DNA of 64,000 nt from contig JBHGNT010000015.1 of NCBI GenBank assembly GCA_043228905.1, forward strand, positions 15,562,001-15,626,000, in the 5' to 3' direction. Shown here in pieces: positions 40,906 to 52,450 of this stretch (its first letter is position 1; every line of letters begins with the position of its first letter). Position numbers and translations under genes: made by a program. The DNA is from Azolla caroliniana. Its lineage: Eukaryota; Polypodiophyta. The notes under the pieces are model-generated. The model ran no database searches, was not told the DNA's origin, and was given only the letters and a program-made list of their open reading frames with translations.

Positions 40906-42425
40906 TTCGACAATTCTCACAAGTTCTCTCCAGGTGTAATGCATTATTGATACATGCACCATTAGATGATGAGCGTTTGGATATCTTGAGTCAATCACAT
41001 GTTATTATTTCTCAATTGCAATGCCAAAGTTATCATTATGCTAAGATGCGACAACTTAAGGATGGGCTCATAGATAATCAATGTCAATCTCATTTGTTTT
41101 TCCAAGTGTTACATCCTACTTATGCTCGATCTAATGTGGTACATGTGAAGCAAGGGGATAAATAGATAATGGATTCTTCTACAATAATTGACATATGTGT
41201 TCATTACTTTAAGGAGTTGATTGGCCCAAAATTGTTAATGACAAATGAGGTGAGTAGAGCATGTCATGAGTTTTATGATGTGGTTGGATGTATTGTGCAT
41301 GACCTCGTTAGTCATGAATTGGATGCGGATTTGACTGAGGATGAGGTGGACACAGTTTTAAGGCATCTTCCTAGTGGTAAGAGCCCTGGTTGGGATGGCT
41401 TGACAAATGAAGTTTTTAAGCGATAGTCGAACATTTTAAAGGGGCCCTTAACTTTGATGTTTCAACATTCTTGGGATTTTGGTCATATGCCTCAAGCTTG
41501 GAAGGTTGGTCTAATTAAATTAGCTCCAAAGGTGGCATCTCCTGAGTCATTTCATCAATGGAGACCTAACTCTTTGATGGGGGGGTTCTATAAGATATTT
41601 ACAAAGGTCTTCGCAAATAGATTACAAAAGTATTTGCCAAAGTTGATATATCCTGCCCAATATGGTTTTATTGCAGGCAAGAATATATTACATAAAATGG
41701 TGAATGTTCAAATGGCCATGGATTATGCTCAAAACACTCATCAAGAATTGATTATGGTGCAATTTGATTTGGAGAAAGCTTACGATCATGTTAATTGGTC
41801 CTTTGTTTCTAGGTTAATGCATACAATGGGCTTTGGACCTCGTATGTCTCGCCTCATATTTTTATTAGGACAAGATGTGTCTTGAGTAATGCTTAATGGG
41901 GGAGTTACATCAGATATTGCCCTCGCAAGATCCATTCGTCAAGGATGCTCTCTTAGCCCATTGTTGTTTGCTATTGTTACTCATCCCTAGTTAGTGATGT
42001 TATCCAGGCTTGCAACAAATGGTGACATTATGGGTCCACACCTTCCGTCTAGAGGGCAACTAGTAGCACAAGCTTTGGTTTATGATTCTTTCATGTTTCT
42101 ACAAGCCTCACGAGAGAATCTGGAGAAGGGGATGCTTGTATGGAACCAGTTTATATTGGCTTCCGGATTACATATTAATTGGAGGAATTCTAGTCTCATA
42201 TCAGGGATTTGGAGTGTTTAGGATGGCATGGATTCGTGGTAAAGAAAGGCCCTATTTTTCGACATTTGGGTTATCCATTAAGAATGAATGTTACAAATGG
42301 TCAATTTATTGAATGGATGTCTAGTAAGTTTAGGGATAAGTTCATGTATTGGAAGTCACAATCTTGGCCATTTCATGTACGTTTGAAGGTTGTACAATGT
42401 ATTATGGAACCCATGATATAAAGGT
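40906..42425 (+). pseudogene. LINE copy 1: reverse transcriptase
   Basis: Landmarks are LPSGKSPGWDGLTNEVFK (about 41370), KVGLIKLAPKVASPESFHQW, FANRLQKYLPKLIYPAQYGF with IAGKNIL, and VQFDLEKAYDHVNWSFV with the first catalytic Asp (about 41755-41800). IRQGCSLSPLLFAI follows at about 41935. The usual A-D-D box is damaged: the text reads LVYDSFMFL near 42078 where family members have two consecutive Asp. Stops lie at 41163, 41424, 41883 and 41988. Then HVRLKVVQCIMEPMI marks the thumb. Confidence 0.9.
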
Positions 42426-44060
42426 AAAGAGGGATGTTTGAGGGAGCAGCTATTGATGGATGATGTTTAGTAAACAAAGAGTAGACACATATTTTTGGGT
42501 GTATCCAATCGCCTTGATTGGTACACAAGAAAAAAAAGGTTATTATACTAGTTAACCCTACAATGAAAGAGGTGTGTTCAAACTACAAAAGGAGGTGTCC
42601 TGTCCAAGTGAACAATGTGTTCACATATACGAATAATTACCTAATTTGTGAACTACAGGCCTTTACACCTAACATGATATTATATTACTTGACATTGTTT
42701 CCATGGACAAAGAAGGCTTTGCATTCTATTTTGGAACCTTTTCGATATTTGTTGTGGAAGAAGAGGGATAAGATGGGAATCACATGGGTTGCGTGGATTC
42801 ATCTCGCAACCCCTAAGCACTTGGGGGGATCTAGAATATTGAACTTATCTATGCATATGATGGCTCGTAGATTTTCATTATTACAAGACATGTGTTCAAA
42901 CTCACAACCATGGATATCTATTGTTCAATATTTCATTGAGAACAAGGGTTTAACACATGGGAGGACAATGATTAAGGCTTCATGGTGACAATTATGGAAT
43001 GGATGTATTTCACTTAGGATTATGGGCTCTTAATGTGTTCAACACTTGGTTACCTCATGGCAAGAAGCACTCTTGTTATGTGTATGGAAACCATCATCTA
43101 GTAGAGAACATTGTAATTCTTTGCAAAAAGAGTTACTTGTGTCTTCTCGATTATTATGTTGGCCAGGAAATGAGAGATTGCACTCACAATTTAATCATTT
43201 GTTTCGTTTGGGGGTCAAAGAGGTGGGAGATATAGTTGAGGCTCCATCTCAAAGAATTTTGGAGTTTGTTAGAGCGCGAAAATTATTACACATCTCGCCT
43301 AATTATGGGTTTATCTAGCAAACAACTACAAAATATTGCATTGAAGCAAGGCCCCTTACCTCCACAAATAGGAGAATAATCGTGGATTGATTGGTGTTTA
43401 CGAGGTCAAACGTCGTTGTTACAAGTGACTACTAATCTTTTGTATCATTGTTCTATTGAGTCCCTTGAATGGTTATCATCTAAGACCAAAGAAGAATGGA
43501 AAATTCACAAATCTAATCATGGGTGGTGGCAAATCTTACAACTTAGTTGACATTCTAAATTGCCACTTGTAGCAAAGGTCTTCATTTGGAGAGTTTTGAT
43601 TGGAGGATTTCCTTTGGGATTAGCTCTAAAGCATCGTGGACTCGCAATGAGTAATTTCTTCTTTTGCACTGTTCAAATGGAAGATAGTACTCATCGATTT
43701 ATACAATGTCCGATTTCTTGTCAGATTTGGACTTACATTTCTCAAAATTGCCAAGTTTTATCATGGTGTTATTTGACACCTAGACAGTGTGTGTTTGCAC
43801 AATTTACATAGGTTGACCCAAAATCAAAGATTGAGATTGTTTTCCTATTTCTGAGATATTGGCGATTGCATCATAATTGGAACATGCGCAACGCATTTGT
43901 ATTTAATGGTAGACATGGAGTGAAAGCATATCTACGAAAGTTGAAGGGAGTACTAATGTGGCAATTTTCTTTATTAGAGCAAGTGGAAATTCTTTCCTCA
44001 GTTGAGTGTTCGTCTTGCCTATTAGCAATTCAACATGTTCCACTACCCATGTAGTGTAGA
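42426..44060 (+). pseudogene. LINE copy 1: ORF2 C-terminal region
   Basis: LHSILEPFRYLLWKKRDKMG and HLATPKHLGGSRILNL (42719-42850) are typical of plant LINE sequence after the RT. LPLVAKVFIWRVLIGGFPLG (43560) and RGLAMSNFFFCTVQMEDSTH with IQCPISCQIW make the C-terminal zinc-binding domain. The end reads GVKAYLRKLKGVLMWQFSLL (about 43915-43980). Short foreign-looking sequence at 42430-42650 interrupts the homology and may be a small insertion. Several frameshifts are present. Confidence 0.82.
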
Positions 44061-44138
44061 TAATGGGTGACCATACTCCATTGTCACGCCCATTGTAAGT
44101 AGTGTTTTTCACACACATTTATTAATATAAGGGGTCGG

Positions 44139-44141
44139 ATG

Positions 44142-44184
<43 letters not shown>
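44139..44184. repeat. (GA)n microsatellite
   Basis: About 46 bases of GA repeat lie between the LINE 3' end and the DC2-like pseudogene. Confidence 0.95.
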
Positions 44185-44189
<5 letters not shown>

Positions 44190-44265
44190 GGGACAAAATA
44201 ACCATAGCCAGATCCAGTAACATACATACACATTGATATATATTGTGTGTCTCAGAGATCGTGAT

Positions 44266-44712
44266 CATGAATCCTTTCTCGCACGCAGTACGGCTCCCTT
44301 TCACTACCTTGCGCTCGCCTCGAATGCGTTTGAAGCTCCCCAACAAGATAACCTACCGTCTCCCATGTCTGTGTTTGTGCTCATCCTCATCACTTATTTC
44401 ATGGTGGTGTCGGGCATAGTGTGTGACGTGATCGTGGAGCCACCGGGGATTGGTAGGCGGCAATTTCCCATACTAGTGTAGAACGACTTGTCATCTTCTT
44501 GCCTAGATGTGTCAATGGACAATACATCATTGAGGGCCTCTCCTCCAACTTCATGTTTCTCCTTTGAGTGCCCAGATTTATACTTCTAGACCTCGGTATG
44601 GACAAGAACATCGTCAGGTCAGATTGAATGGCTTCCATTGATGCCACCACCTCCCTCATCTTTGTCTCCAACGGCATTTCCATGCTCTTCGTACACATCA
44701 AAATCTACAGGT
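44266..44712 (+). pseudogene. DC2/OSTC-like oligosaccharyltransferase subunit pseudogene
   Basis: The first frame reads SVFVLILITYFMVVSGIVCD and then VIVEPPGIG, the first membrane segment and conserved motif of the small OSTC/DC2 subunit, which helps attach N-glycans in the ER membrane. After a frameshift near 44480, another frame gives VNGQYIIEGLSSNFMFLL, then a changed second segment, and near the end ISMLFVHIKIY, matching the family C-terminus. All parts follow one another without introns in about 450 bp, which suggests a retrocopy. Several stops kill it. No poly(A) tail was seen. Parent gene identity is inferred from remembered family motifs. Confidence 0.8.
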
Positions 44713-44714
44713 GC

Positions 44715-44981
44715 CTTTGGTAGTTCCTATGTTTAGAGCTTTTGTTTCGAGAGAATTGGACTATAGTGATGAGTTACAAGAGGATGATGATGATGCAATG
44801 GATTTTTTTCTTCGTTTTATGGAATACTAGATTCCTTCTGCTTAGTTTGATTCATTTTAATGCATATACTAAACTAAAAGGGCATATTTTTATGGATCTT
44901 TTTATTCCTATTGAAACTTAGCATTAACATTCTTATTATTGTTTCACAATGAGATAATCTCGTGTCAACCATTGATCATTA

Positions 44982-45026
<45 letters not shown>

Positions 45027-46375
45027 AGGCTCCATAAGGTGATTGACCTCTTCAAAATGGCCTCCCACTGGCAAACAAGGATGTGCAAGATGAGTTACAA
45101 GAAAGCAAGAGTTTGTTGCCATCTAGATCTAGACCACTTTCTGATGGTTGTTGGTTAAGTACCATATGTATAATTATCAGTTTTTAATCGTATTCATATG
45201 TGTGTATGTATATTTTCATATGCATGTTGTGTTGTATGCCTCTACGAATGATGCACACATGCATTTGCAACATTCCGTCATAATTTGTGTTTTTGCTATT
45301 GTCATATCACAGGCAAGAAAAACTCTTTTGGTCTTGAGAAGCCTCATGCGGCTTCAAGATGTGATTTACAATAGAGGGCGGAGATTCCAATGACAATCAA
45401 ACAAGAGTTTGTTGTGATCTTTTGTTTGCTACTATCATTTTGATATTGTTATTTTATTCACACAATATGTTAATCTTTGGTTTCATATTGTTACTGTATA
45501 AGTTTTCAACTCATTGAATGAGTGTGGTCGACAAAGAAGTGGTAAAAAATGTATTTTCTAAGTGTGTAGGTTTGCACATTTCAGACTAGATGTTCTTGAA
45601 TAGCAACGTAGGGAGTTAAATACCCAATTTTTCTTAGAGAAAAACTCAGTGTGTTGTTTCTAGGATTGCAGTAACTTTATGCAGCGAAGTTCTTACTCAA
45701 GTTGAATGTTGTGAATTATTCTTGGATATCACATAATATTGTTGTTTTGATATATGCTCTTTTAGATATATCGTTTTGCACTTACGTGAAGCCACAATAT
45801 ATGCATTGCTACATAGGCATGTTATAGAAGATGGAATGTAATGAAGATCGACTTTAATGCTTAGTGATTAGATGGTGATCCTTCTTCAGTATGAAGACAC
45901 ATGCTCCACACCAACATACATGCAAACAAACATACAAACAAAATTTTTAAAACGGAAATAAGGAATAAAATGTATTAAAAAGGTGCAAGCAAAAATTAAT
46001 GTGTTGTAATTCAACTCATACATAAATAAACATGAAATACAATATAGTGCATATATTATTAATATATACATACATACATTCGCATGCAATACAATACATT
46101 TCATACATACAACCCATGCATAAAATATATACAAGTTTACAACATATGCGATATAATACAATGCATATATACATACATGTATAAAACATGTGTGTTTTCT
46201 ATGCAAGGGTATTTGAAATGAGTAGTTATAAAAATATATATTTACACTAAGGGGTATTTTTATGAACCGTTTTTTTATAAAAGGGTATCTAAAATAGTAA
46301 AAAATATATGTATAAGGGGTTTATAAAAGATGTCATGAACGCACGTGATATAACCTCTTTAAATATAGTGGAGCC
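44715..46375. other. Gene-free stretch with microsatellites
   Basis: A (GA)n run lies at about 44983-45027, and ATACAT-rich sequence at 46060-46180. Short frames (for example 45148-45393) are low complexity. No gene recognised. Confidence 0.45.
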
Positions 46376-46379
46376 CCCG

Positions 46380-46760
46380 GGCAAGCAACATCCAAAGATC
46401 TCCAAGTTTTTGATTCTGTGCACAAGTTGTAGGTACCCTGTTGTCAGTGATCAGCCAAACAATGTCATCCTCCCCTCTGTACTTAGCATTGCATGTGCTA
46501 TTGTATTTCGCCACATCATCCTCAAGACAAATCCAACAAGCATGTCCCAGTTGAGGGTGAACGAACTAGAGGCATGGCAAAGCAAACGTAGTGCCCTTCC
46601 CCATACAGCCACTGCATCGCGACATTCCCATAGACAATGGGAAATGCTTTCTATCTGTCCACATGCAATACATCTAGGGTCTACATTGGGGTCTTTACCC
46701 CACGTCCCTACTGGCAAGGCTCTATGTGCAATAAGCCATAAACACATCATTATCTTGCGG
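46380..46760 (-). pseudogene. LINE C-terminal zinc-binding domain fragment
   Basis: The minus strand reads MMCLWLIAHRALPVGTWGKD, then CIACGQIESISHCLWEC, the Cys-x2-Cys...His...Cys layout found near the end of plant LINE ORF2 proteins, then DAVAVWGRALRLL. It is opposite in orientation to the adjacent LINE copy 2 and of a different subfamily. Only about 100 codons remain. Confidence 0.75.
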
Positions 46761-46814
46761 TCTTTACCTTGTGTCTATTCAATTCATGCAGTTTATATCT
46801 CTTTTAATTTTCCT

Positions 46815-48315
46815 AAGGTTTGGAGATTGGCATGCATAAACTATTTATCATTTCATGTATAGAGAGTAATCTACACGATCTTGGTTTTGGAGTTGCCAAT
46901 TTGCATGGTTTTATTTGTAGGCAATTGGGTCATCCAACTAGTTTGGAACTATCAAATGAAAGTCTTGCTTAATAAACATATCGAAAGGTCGAGGATAAGT
47001 TCATGTGTTGCAATTCACAAGCATGGCATTTTCATGTAAGACTTAAAATGGTGCAATAAATTATGATTCCTATAGTGTCGTACTATGTACCATTGTTGCA
47101 TGATCAAGCAAGGCAATGGAAAGATTAACATCTTCAGTGAGGTTTACGTTATGGAAAAAGAAGGATAAAATGGCCCACTCTTGGGTGTCATGGAATGATG
47201 ATTGTACTACAAGAAATACTTGGTGGAGCAACAATATTAAATTTACATGAGCACATGCTACTAGATACAAGATTCTCCTTTCTTAAGGAGATGTTAAAAG
47301 TAAACAAGCATGGATGGAGGTGGTAGTTTTTTTCTTGGGAAGATAGGATTAATTTTGAAAAAACAAAGATGATAGCATCTTGGTGCAGTGTTGTGAATAA
47401 TGATAAACAAATGAATTATTCAAAGTTGATTATAGTTACTCAATTGTTGGCTTCTTAGCGGAGTGTTTTGGAATATGTGCAATGACATCCTCCACCAAGC
47501 AAGTACTTACTTTGAGAACATTGTGATGGGAGGGTAACCATTTGTTCCAATTTTCTTGGATAGCACGGCTTGGGTTAGTTACAATACATGATGCGTTGTT
47601 TGCCGTGCAAGTAGAATAGTGGCATTTTGAATAGTTAAGATGAGATTTAATATTCCTAGAAGTTATAGATATAGGGTTTGGCAATTTTAGAATGCCCAAT
47701 TACAGATTCCCTCCAACTTTTCAACTAAAGCTTATGGGAACTTTGTCAGAAGTAGGTGTTTTACAAAAGTAAAAACAATTTAATTATATTTAGCATATGT
47801 TAATTGACAAGAATGAATTGATGGAAACAAAAGTTGCGAGAGAATGAGGAATTATGAAGCCCACAATGTGATGGCCGTTTGCTAGGGACAAGATGATGTT
47901 CTTGTCTTCCATTTATAATTAAGGTGTTTATTGGAGTTTTTATCCCTAGAAGATGCTTAAAGAAAGGAAAATATTTGTACTAGAATGTGTTTCTTTTGCA
48001 TACTAAAAACAATGGGCATTGTTTTCTTACTTGCCTAATGTTAAGAATTATTTGGACATACATTACTATAGTGTGGGGCTTCTTTGAGTGGAGTTTTGAA
48101 TTCCCCATTCCAAAGGGTCTCCTCATATATAGATAGAGATTCCCTTCCTCTCATTTTCAAATAGGTTTTGAGTTCTTAAGGTGTTGGGGATTAAGCATGT
48201 TTGGTGTATGTGTAACATATTGGTATTTGTGGCACAACTAGGTGTGCAACAACATATTAGGCAATTGAAATGTTACTTTGGCAATTTTCATTGTTGGAAA
48301 CCTCTTGGAAGTTAT
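46815..48315 (+). mobile_element. L1-like LINE copy 2, RT thumb to C-terminus, split by copia D
   Basis: Motifs in scattered frames parallel copy 1: HVRLKMVQ (about 47028-47050, compare HVRLKVVQ), EILGGATILNL (about 47213-47245), VNKHGWRW, and GVQQHIRQLKCYFGNFHCWK (about 48240-48298, compare GVKAYLRKLKGVLMWQFSLL). Homology to copy 1 therefore covers the last half of ORF2. It stops at the copia D insertion and resumes at 52202. The 5' part of the LINE is absent. Confidence 0.7.
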
Positions 48316-48398
48316 TGTTAGGAATATGTCCCTCCTATGGGAAGAGTCGACTGTTTGGCTGAGTAAGAGCCGACAGTTGAAGACAAGGAGGTGTGAGC
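48316..48398 (+). repeat. Copia D 5' LTR remnant
   Basis: About 80 bases correspond to the start of the 3' LTR (TGTTAGGAATATGTCCCTC, GAGTCGACTGTT, AAGAGCCGACAGTTGAAGAC). After AAGGAGG the sequence turns into protease-proximal coding sequence, marking the deletion junction near 48395-48400. Confidence 0.88.
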
Positions 48399-48399
48399 A

Positions 48400-49680
48400 G
48401 GCAAGCACAAATCTTGCAAGTGAAGAGTGCACCTGGGTAATCGATTCAGGTGCATCTTTCCATATAACTCCGTCGAGAGAGTGTTTCTCGACTTACACAG
48501 CTGGTGATCATGGTTATGTAAAGATGGGAGATAATGTGGAATGCAAGATAGTTTGTGTCGGAAATGTATGCCTGACAATGCCGACCGGTTGTCGGCTGAT
48601 CCTGAAGGATATTCGACACGTGCCCGATATCAGGATGAACTTGATATTGACTAGAAGAATGGACGACGAAGGCTATAATGGTAGGTTTTGAAATGGCAAA
48701 TGGAAGTTTTGTCGAGGAAACCTCATAGTGGCCCGAGCATAAAAAGAGGGCACATTGTATATGATGCATGCCCGACTATGCAAGTCAAAAGCAAATGTGG
48801 CAGCCGACTCAAGTGGTGAGTTGTGGCATAAGAGACTAGGCCACATGAGTGAAAAAAGAATGCACATCCTAATCGACTAGGAACTTCTCCCAGAAGTGAA
48901 AGCACTTGGAGAAGTGTTTCGACTACTTAGTTGAGAAGTAGAACAAAGCTACAATCCACTTGAGACCACCAAGGAGAAGAGAAGCCTCACTAGAACTAGT
49001 GCACACCAATGTGTGCTATGTGGATTCTCCATCGCATCGTGGTGGACAGTACTTCTTGATGTTCATTGATGACTACAGTCGAAGTTGTGGGCTTTCGTAC
49101 TAAAGTCGAAGGACCAAGTACTATCGCTCTTTAAGGAGTTTCAGGCTAGAACGGAAAGAGAGTCGGGTCAGAAGGTGAAGGTTGTTTGAACTGACAATGG
49201 TGTTGAATACAGAGGGCGGTTCAAAGAATACTGCAAGGCCCAAGGTATTTGAATCGAATACTCAATGCCGAAGACCCCTGAGTTGAACGGGCAGGCAGAG
49301 AGGATGAATCAAATGATTCTGGAGAGAGTAAGGAGCATGTTGTCACATGCTAAGCTGCCGAAATTGTATTGGGTTGAGGCGATATACATGGTTGTTTATC
49401 TTATAAACATGTCTCCCTCAGTGCCATTGAAGGGTGATGTCCCACAGAGGGTGTGGACAGGAAAGGATGTCTCCTACCGACATTGAGGGTGTTCGGATGC
49501 TTAGTGTATATGCATGTGGCTAAGGATCAGAGGTCGAAGTTTGACAGTAAGTCGAAACCATGCATATTTCTCGGGTACTCGGAAAATGAGTTTGGGTACA
49601 GACTATGGGACTTAGTTGACAAGAAGGTAGTGAGGAGTCGGGATGTTGTCTTCTTGGAAGACAAGACAATAGAGGAATAG
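48400..49680 (+). pseudogene. Copia D protease and integrase
   Basis: The protease active site WVIDSGASFHITPSRECF lies at about 48429-48483. SGELWHKRLGHMSEKRM (about 48815-48862) carries the pre-integrase His pair. FIDDYSRS-like sequence at 49065 and TDNGVEY at 49192-49212 mark the first and second Asp of the core. TPELNGQAERMNQMILERVR (49271) carries the catalytic Glu. The linker continues with FGCLVYMHVAKDQRSKFDSK, CIFLGYSENEFGYRLWD and VVRSRDVVFLE to a stop at 49678. Frameshifts lie near 48690, 48950, 49090 and 49480. Confidence 0.9.
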
Positions 49681-51540
49681 AAACAACTTCTCAATCGACT
49701 CCCACCGACTTAAGACTAGTTGAACCGACACAATCGGTTGTTCAAAGATAGCTAGTCGGCACAACCGAATCCGAGTTAGTCGACTCGGAGCAACCCGACC
49801 AATATATATGAGTTGGAGTCAGCAAACCTTCTGAAGTTGATCAAGGAATACGAGTCAGAGTCGGCAAACCTTGAGCGATTGATCGACATATATGAACCCG
49901 GGCCGAGAGAAGAGTCGGCAGAGACATCCGAACCAGAGCTGACAACGGATAGAAGGAGATACCCACTCAGAGAAAGGAGACCACCAACTACCTATGCCAA
50001 TCAATACATCCTCTTGGCTAATGAAGGTGAGCCTAAGGGCTATGATGAAGCCATTGCCAATGAGCACAAAGAGAAATGGTTGAGTGCAATGCAAGGCGAG
50101 ATGGACTCCTTGCATGAAAATTATACTTACAATCTGGCGGAGCTACCAAAAGGTAATAGAGCACTCAAAAACAAGTGGGTCTATAAGGTAAAGATTGGAG
50201 AAGTCGACAACGCACCTAGATATAAAGCCCGCATTGTGGTGAAGGGGTTTCAACAGAAAAAGGGTGTCGACTTTGATGAAATTTTCGCACCAGTTGTGAA
50301 GAGTGACATCCATCTGAATTGTTCCAAGCATAGCCATCAATATGGATCTAGAGATCGAATAGTTGGATGTCAAAACAATATTCTTGCACAAGGAGCTAGA
50401 TGAAGAAATCTACATGCAATAGCCCGAAGGCTTTGTGGAGAAAGGGAAAGAGAACCTAGTGTGTCGACTAAAGAAAACATTGTATGGTCAGAAACAAGCT
50501 CCACGCCAATGGTACAAGAAGTTCGAGTCCTTCATGCTCGAACATAGGTTCTAGAAAACACAAGTTGACTATTGTGTGTTGGTCAAAAGGTACGATGAAG
50601 GCGGCTTCTTAATTCTCTTATTATATGTGGATGACATGTTGATAGTCGGACAAGACACAAAAAGGATCATGAGCTTGAAGAGAGCATAAGGCAAGTCGTT
50701 TGCCATGAAAGATCTTGGACCGGCTAAATAGATCTTGGGGATGCACATAGTTCAAGATAGAACTAAGAAAGTGTTGTGGCTGTCACAAGAGAAGTATGTG
50801 ACAAAGATCTTAGCATGATTCAACATGTCAGAAGCAAAGCCAGTCGGCTCTGTATTGCCGACAAATTGCAAGATGAATGGTAAACAATGTCCGAAGAGCA
50901 AGAAGGACAAGGCCGAGATGAGGAAAGTACCATATGCATCGGTCGTCGGCAGTTTAATGTATGTTATGGTCTGTACAAGACTAGACATAGAATTTGTTGT
51001 GGGAGCAGTAAGCCGATACATGAGTAATCCAAGTAGTGAACACTAGGCAACTATCAAGTGGATGCTCAGGTACTTGAAAGGCACCTCGACGGTATGCCTA
51101 AGGTATGGTGTCGGAAAACCTATGCTTCAATGGTTTACCGACTCGGACATGTCAGGGGACGTTGACTCAAGTCGATCCACTTCTGGGTACGTGATGACCT
51201 ATGCAGGGGGAGCAGTGTCGTGACAGTCCAGACTGCATAAGTCTGTGGCCTTGTCGACCATAGAGGCAGAGTATATGGCAGCGGTAGAGGCCGGCAAAGA
51301 GCTTATATGGATGAGAAACTTTCTCGGTGAGTTGGGAATGAAGCAAGAGAGATTCCTACTCCATTGTGATAATTAGAGTGCATATCACTCCCAAACCAAG
51401 CATATATAGAGAAGGTATCACTAGTTGTGGGAGAAAGTGGATGTCGGGGAGTTTACCCTTGTGAAGATCCATACTAACGACAATGGATCTGACATGCTCA
51501 CGAAGAGCCTACCAATGGATAGACTCTAAGTCTACCAACA
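49681..51540 (+). pseudogene. Copia D reverse transcriptase and RNase H
   Basis: RT motifs are LKNKWVYKVKIGEVD, RYKARIVVKGFQQKKGVDFD, then in shifted frames the YG-KQAPR region (about 50490) and LLLYVDDMLIVG (about 50618-50653) with both Asp. FAMKDLGPAK follows. RNase H motifs are TDSDMSGDVDSSRSTSGYV (about 51130-51190), LSTIEAEYMAAVEAGKELIW and LVKIHTNDNGSDMLTKSLP (about 51460-51515). The linker before RT (49683-49960) is repeat-like, with recurring SANL and Glu-rich words. Stops are frequent. Confidence 0.9.
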
Positions 51541-51574
51541 AAGGACAAGGCTAAGTGACTCCCTCCCTCATGAG

Positions 51575-51587
51575 TGAAGGGGGAGTT
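51575..51587 (+). promoter_or_regulatory. Copia D polypurine tract
   Basis: GAAGGGGGAG lies 2 bases before the 3' LTR TG. Confidence 0.8.
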
Positions 51588-52201
51588 TGTTAGGAATATG
51601 TCCCTCTTGTGGGAGGAGCCGACTGTTCAACTTATTAAGAGCCAACAATCGAAGACAAGGAGAGTGGAAGGAGAGGGAGAGTCGACAACATTGTATATGT
51701 GATCCAAGTCGAAGACAGGACCGACTAGTCGAGCCGACGGAATAGTGGACATGGGAGTCGGCTAGTCAAATCGACTAGTCGACTAGTCGGTTTATTACTA
51801 TAATAATAGTTAATAATAACATTAGAGGCTACATTTGTAAATATCCCATATTGTGTATAAGTATAAATACACTTAGGGCAAACATAGGTTGTTGTAGAGA
51901 ACAATAACTATTATAACAGAGTAGTTGTTAGAGCGGAGAACAAAGTAGTCAAAGAGCGCGAGTGAGCAACGCCATAGTTGAAACAGACTAGACGCTAAGA
52001 GCCCTACGTGGCTGATACACTCTGATCAGAGAGTGTTGTATTTTGCTCTGACTTGTACAATTTTGATATAGTGAAATTTCTGTTGCCGTGGTTTTTCCCG
52101 TTTAGGGTTTTCCACATTAAACTCTGTGTATTTGTTGTTTTCTCGTTCTGTCTGTACATTTCCACATATCTTCCTCACAAATCTATGATCCCATCCCATC
52201 A
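51588..52201 (+). repeat. Copia D 3' LTR
   Basis: It runs from TGTTAGGAATATGTCCCTC to CCCATCA. U3 has recurring TCGACTAGTCG-type palindromic words at about 51720-51795. TATAAGTATAAATACAC at about 51856-51872 is a strong TATA region. TTTAGGGTTTTCC and T-rich U5 follow. Confidence 0.92.
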
Positions 52202-52450
52202 GTTATCGTTTGAGGAAATTATATTTGACTTCTGGGTTGGTAAGGCATCATATTCGACTTTTGGGTTGGCTTCTCAAACCCTACATGATCTCAATTGAGA
52301 TCCCCATGTTGTATGTCTTTAAGTTTTCTATAGTCGTTTATAAATTTTCTAATTGTGAAGAAAAAAGTGGAGAGTATAATTTTTCCTTTATTCATTATAT
52401 GTGTTTTTGGACGAGTCTTGAACCCAACCCCTTTGTGTTGGCAATTTGAT
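52202..52450 (+). mobile_element. LINE copy 2, continuation after copia D
   Basis: It begins with the target duplication GTTAT and should be the 3' end of LINE copy 2. A short frame (FLTSGLVRHHIRLLGWLLKP-like) gives no firm motif. Assignment is from position across the insertion. Confidence 0.45.

Larger units (their letters stand above)
40003..44130 (+). mobile_element. L1-like LINE copy 1, decayed
   Basis: In order, the region carries a knuckle-like end of ORF1, an endonuclease, a reverse transcriptase and a C-terminal zinc-binding domain. This is the layout of plant L1-type LINEs. Frames shift about a dozen times. The 5' part is condensed, with ORF1 almost absent and the endonuclease N-terminus damaged. 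No poly(A) tail or target duplication was recognised. A partial relative occurs at 46815-52450. Confidence 0.9.
48316..52201 (+). mobile_element. Copia D: Ty1/copia element with 5' deletion, TSD GTTAT
   Basis: GTTAT flanks it at 48311-48315 and 52202-52206. The 3' LTR is 614 bp (51588-52201). At the left only the first 80 or so bases of the LTR remain (TGTTAGGAATATGTCCCTCC...), joined directly to protease sequence. The rest of the LTR, the primer-binding site and gag are deleted. Internal motifs resemble the TNT1/Tork group, by memory. Stops in each domain show it is dead. It interrupts LINE copy 2. Confidence 0.92.
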
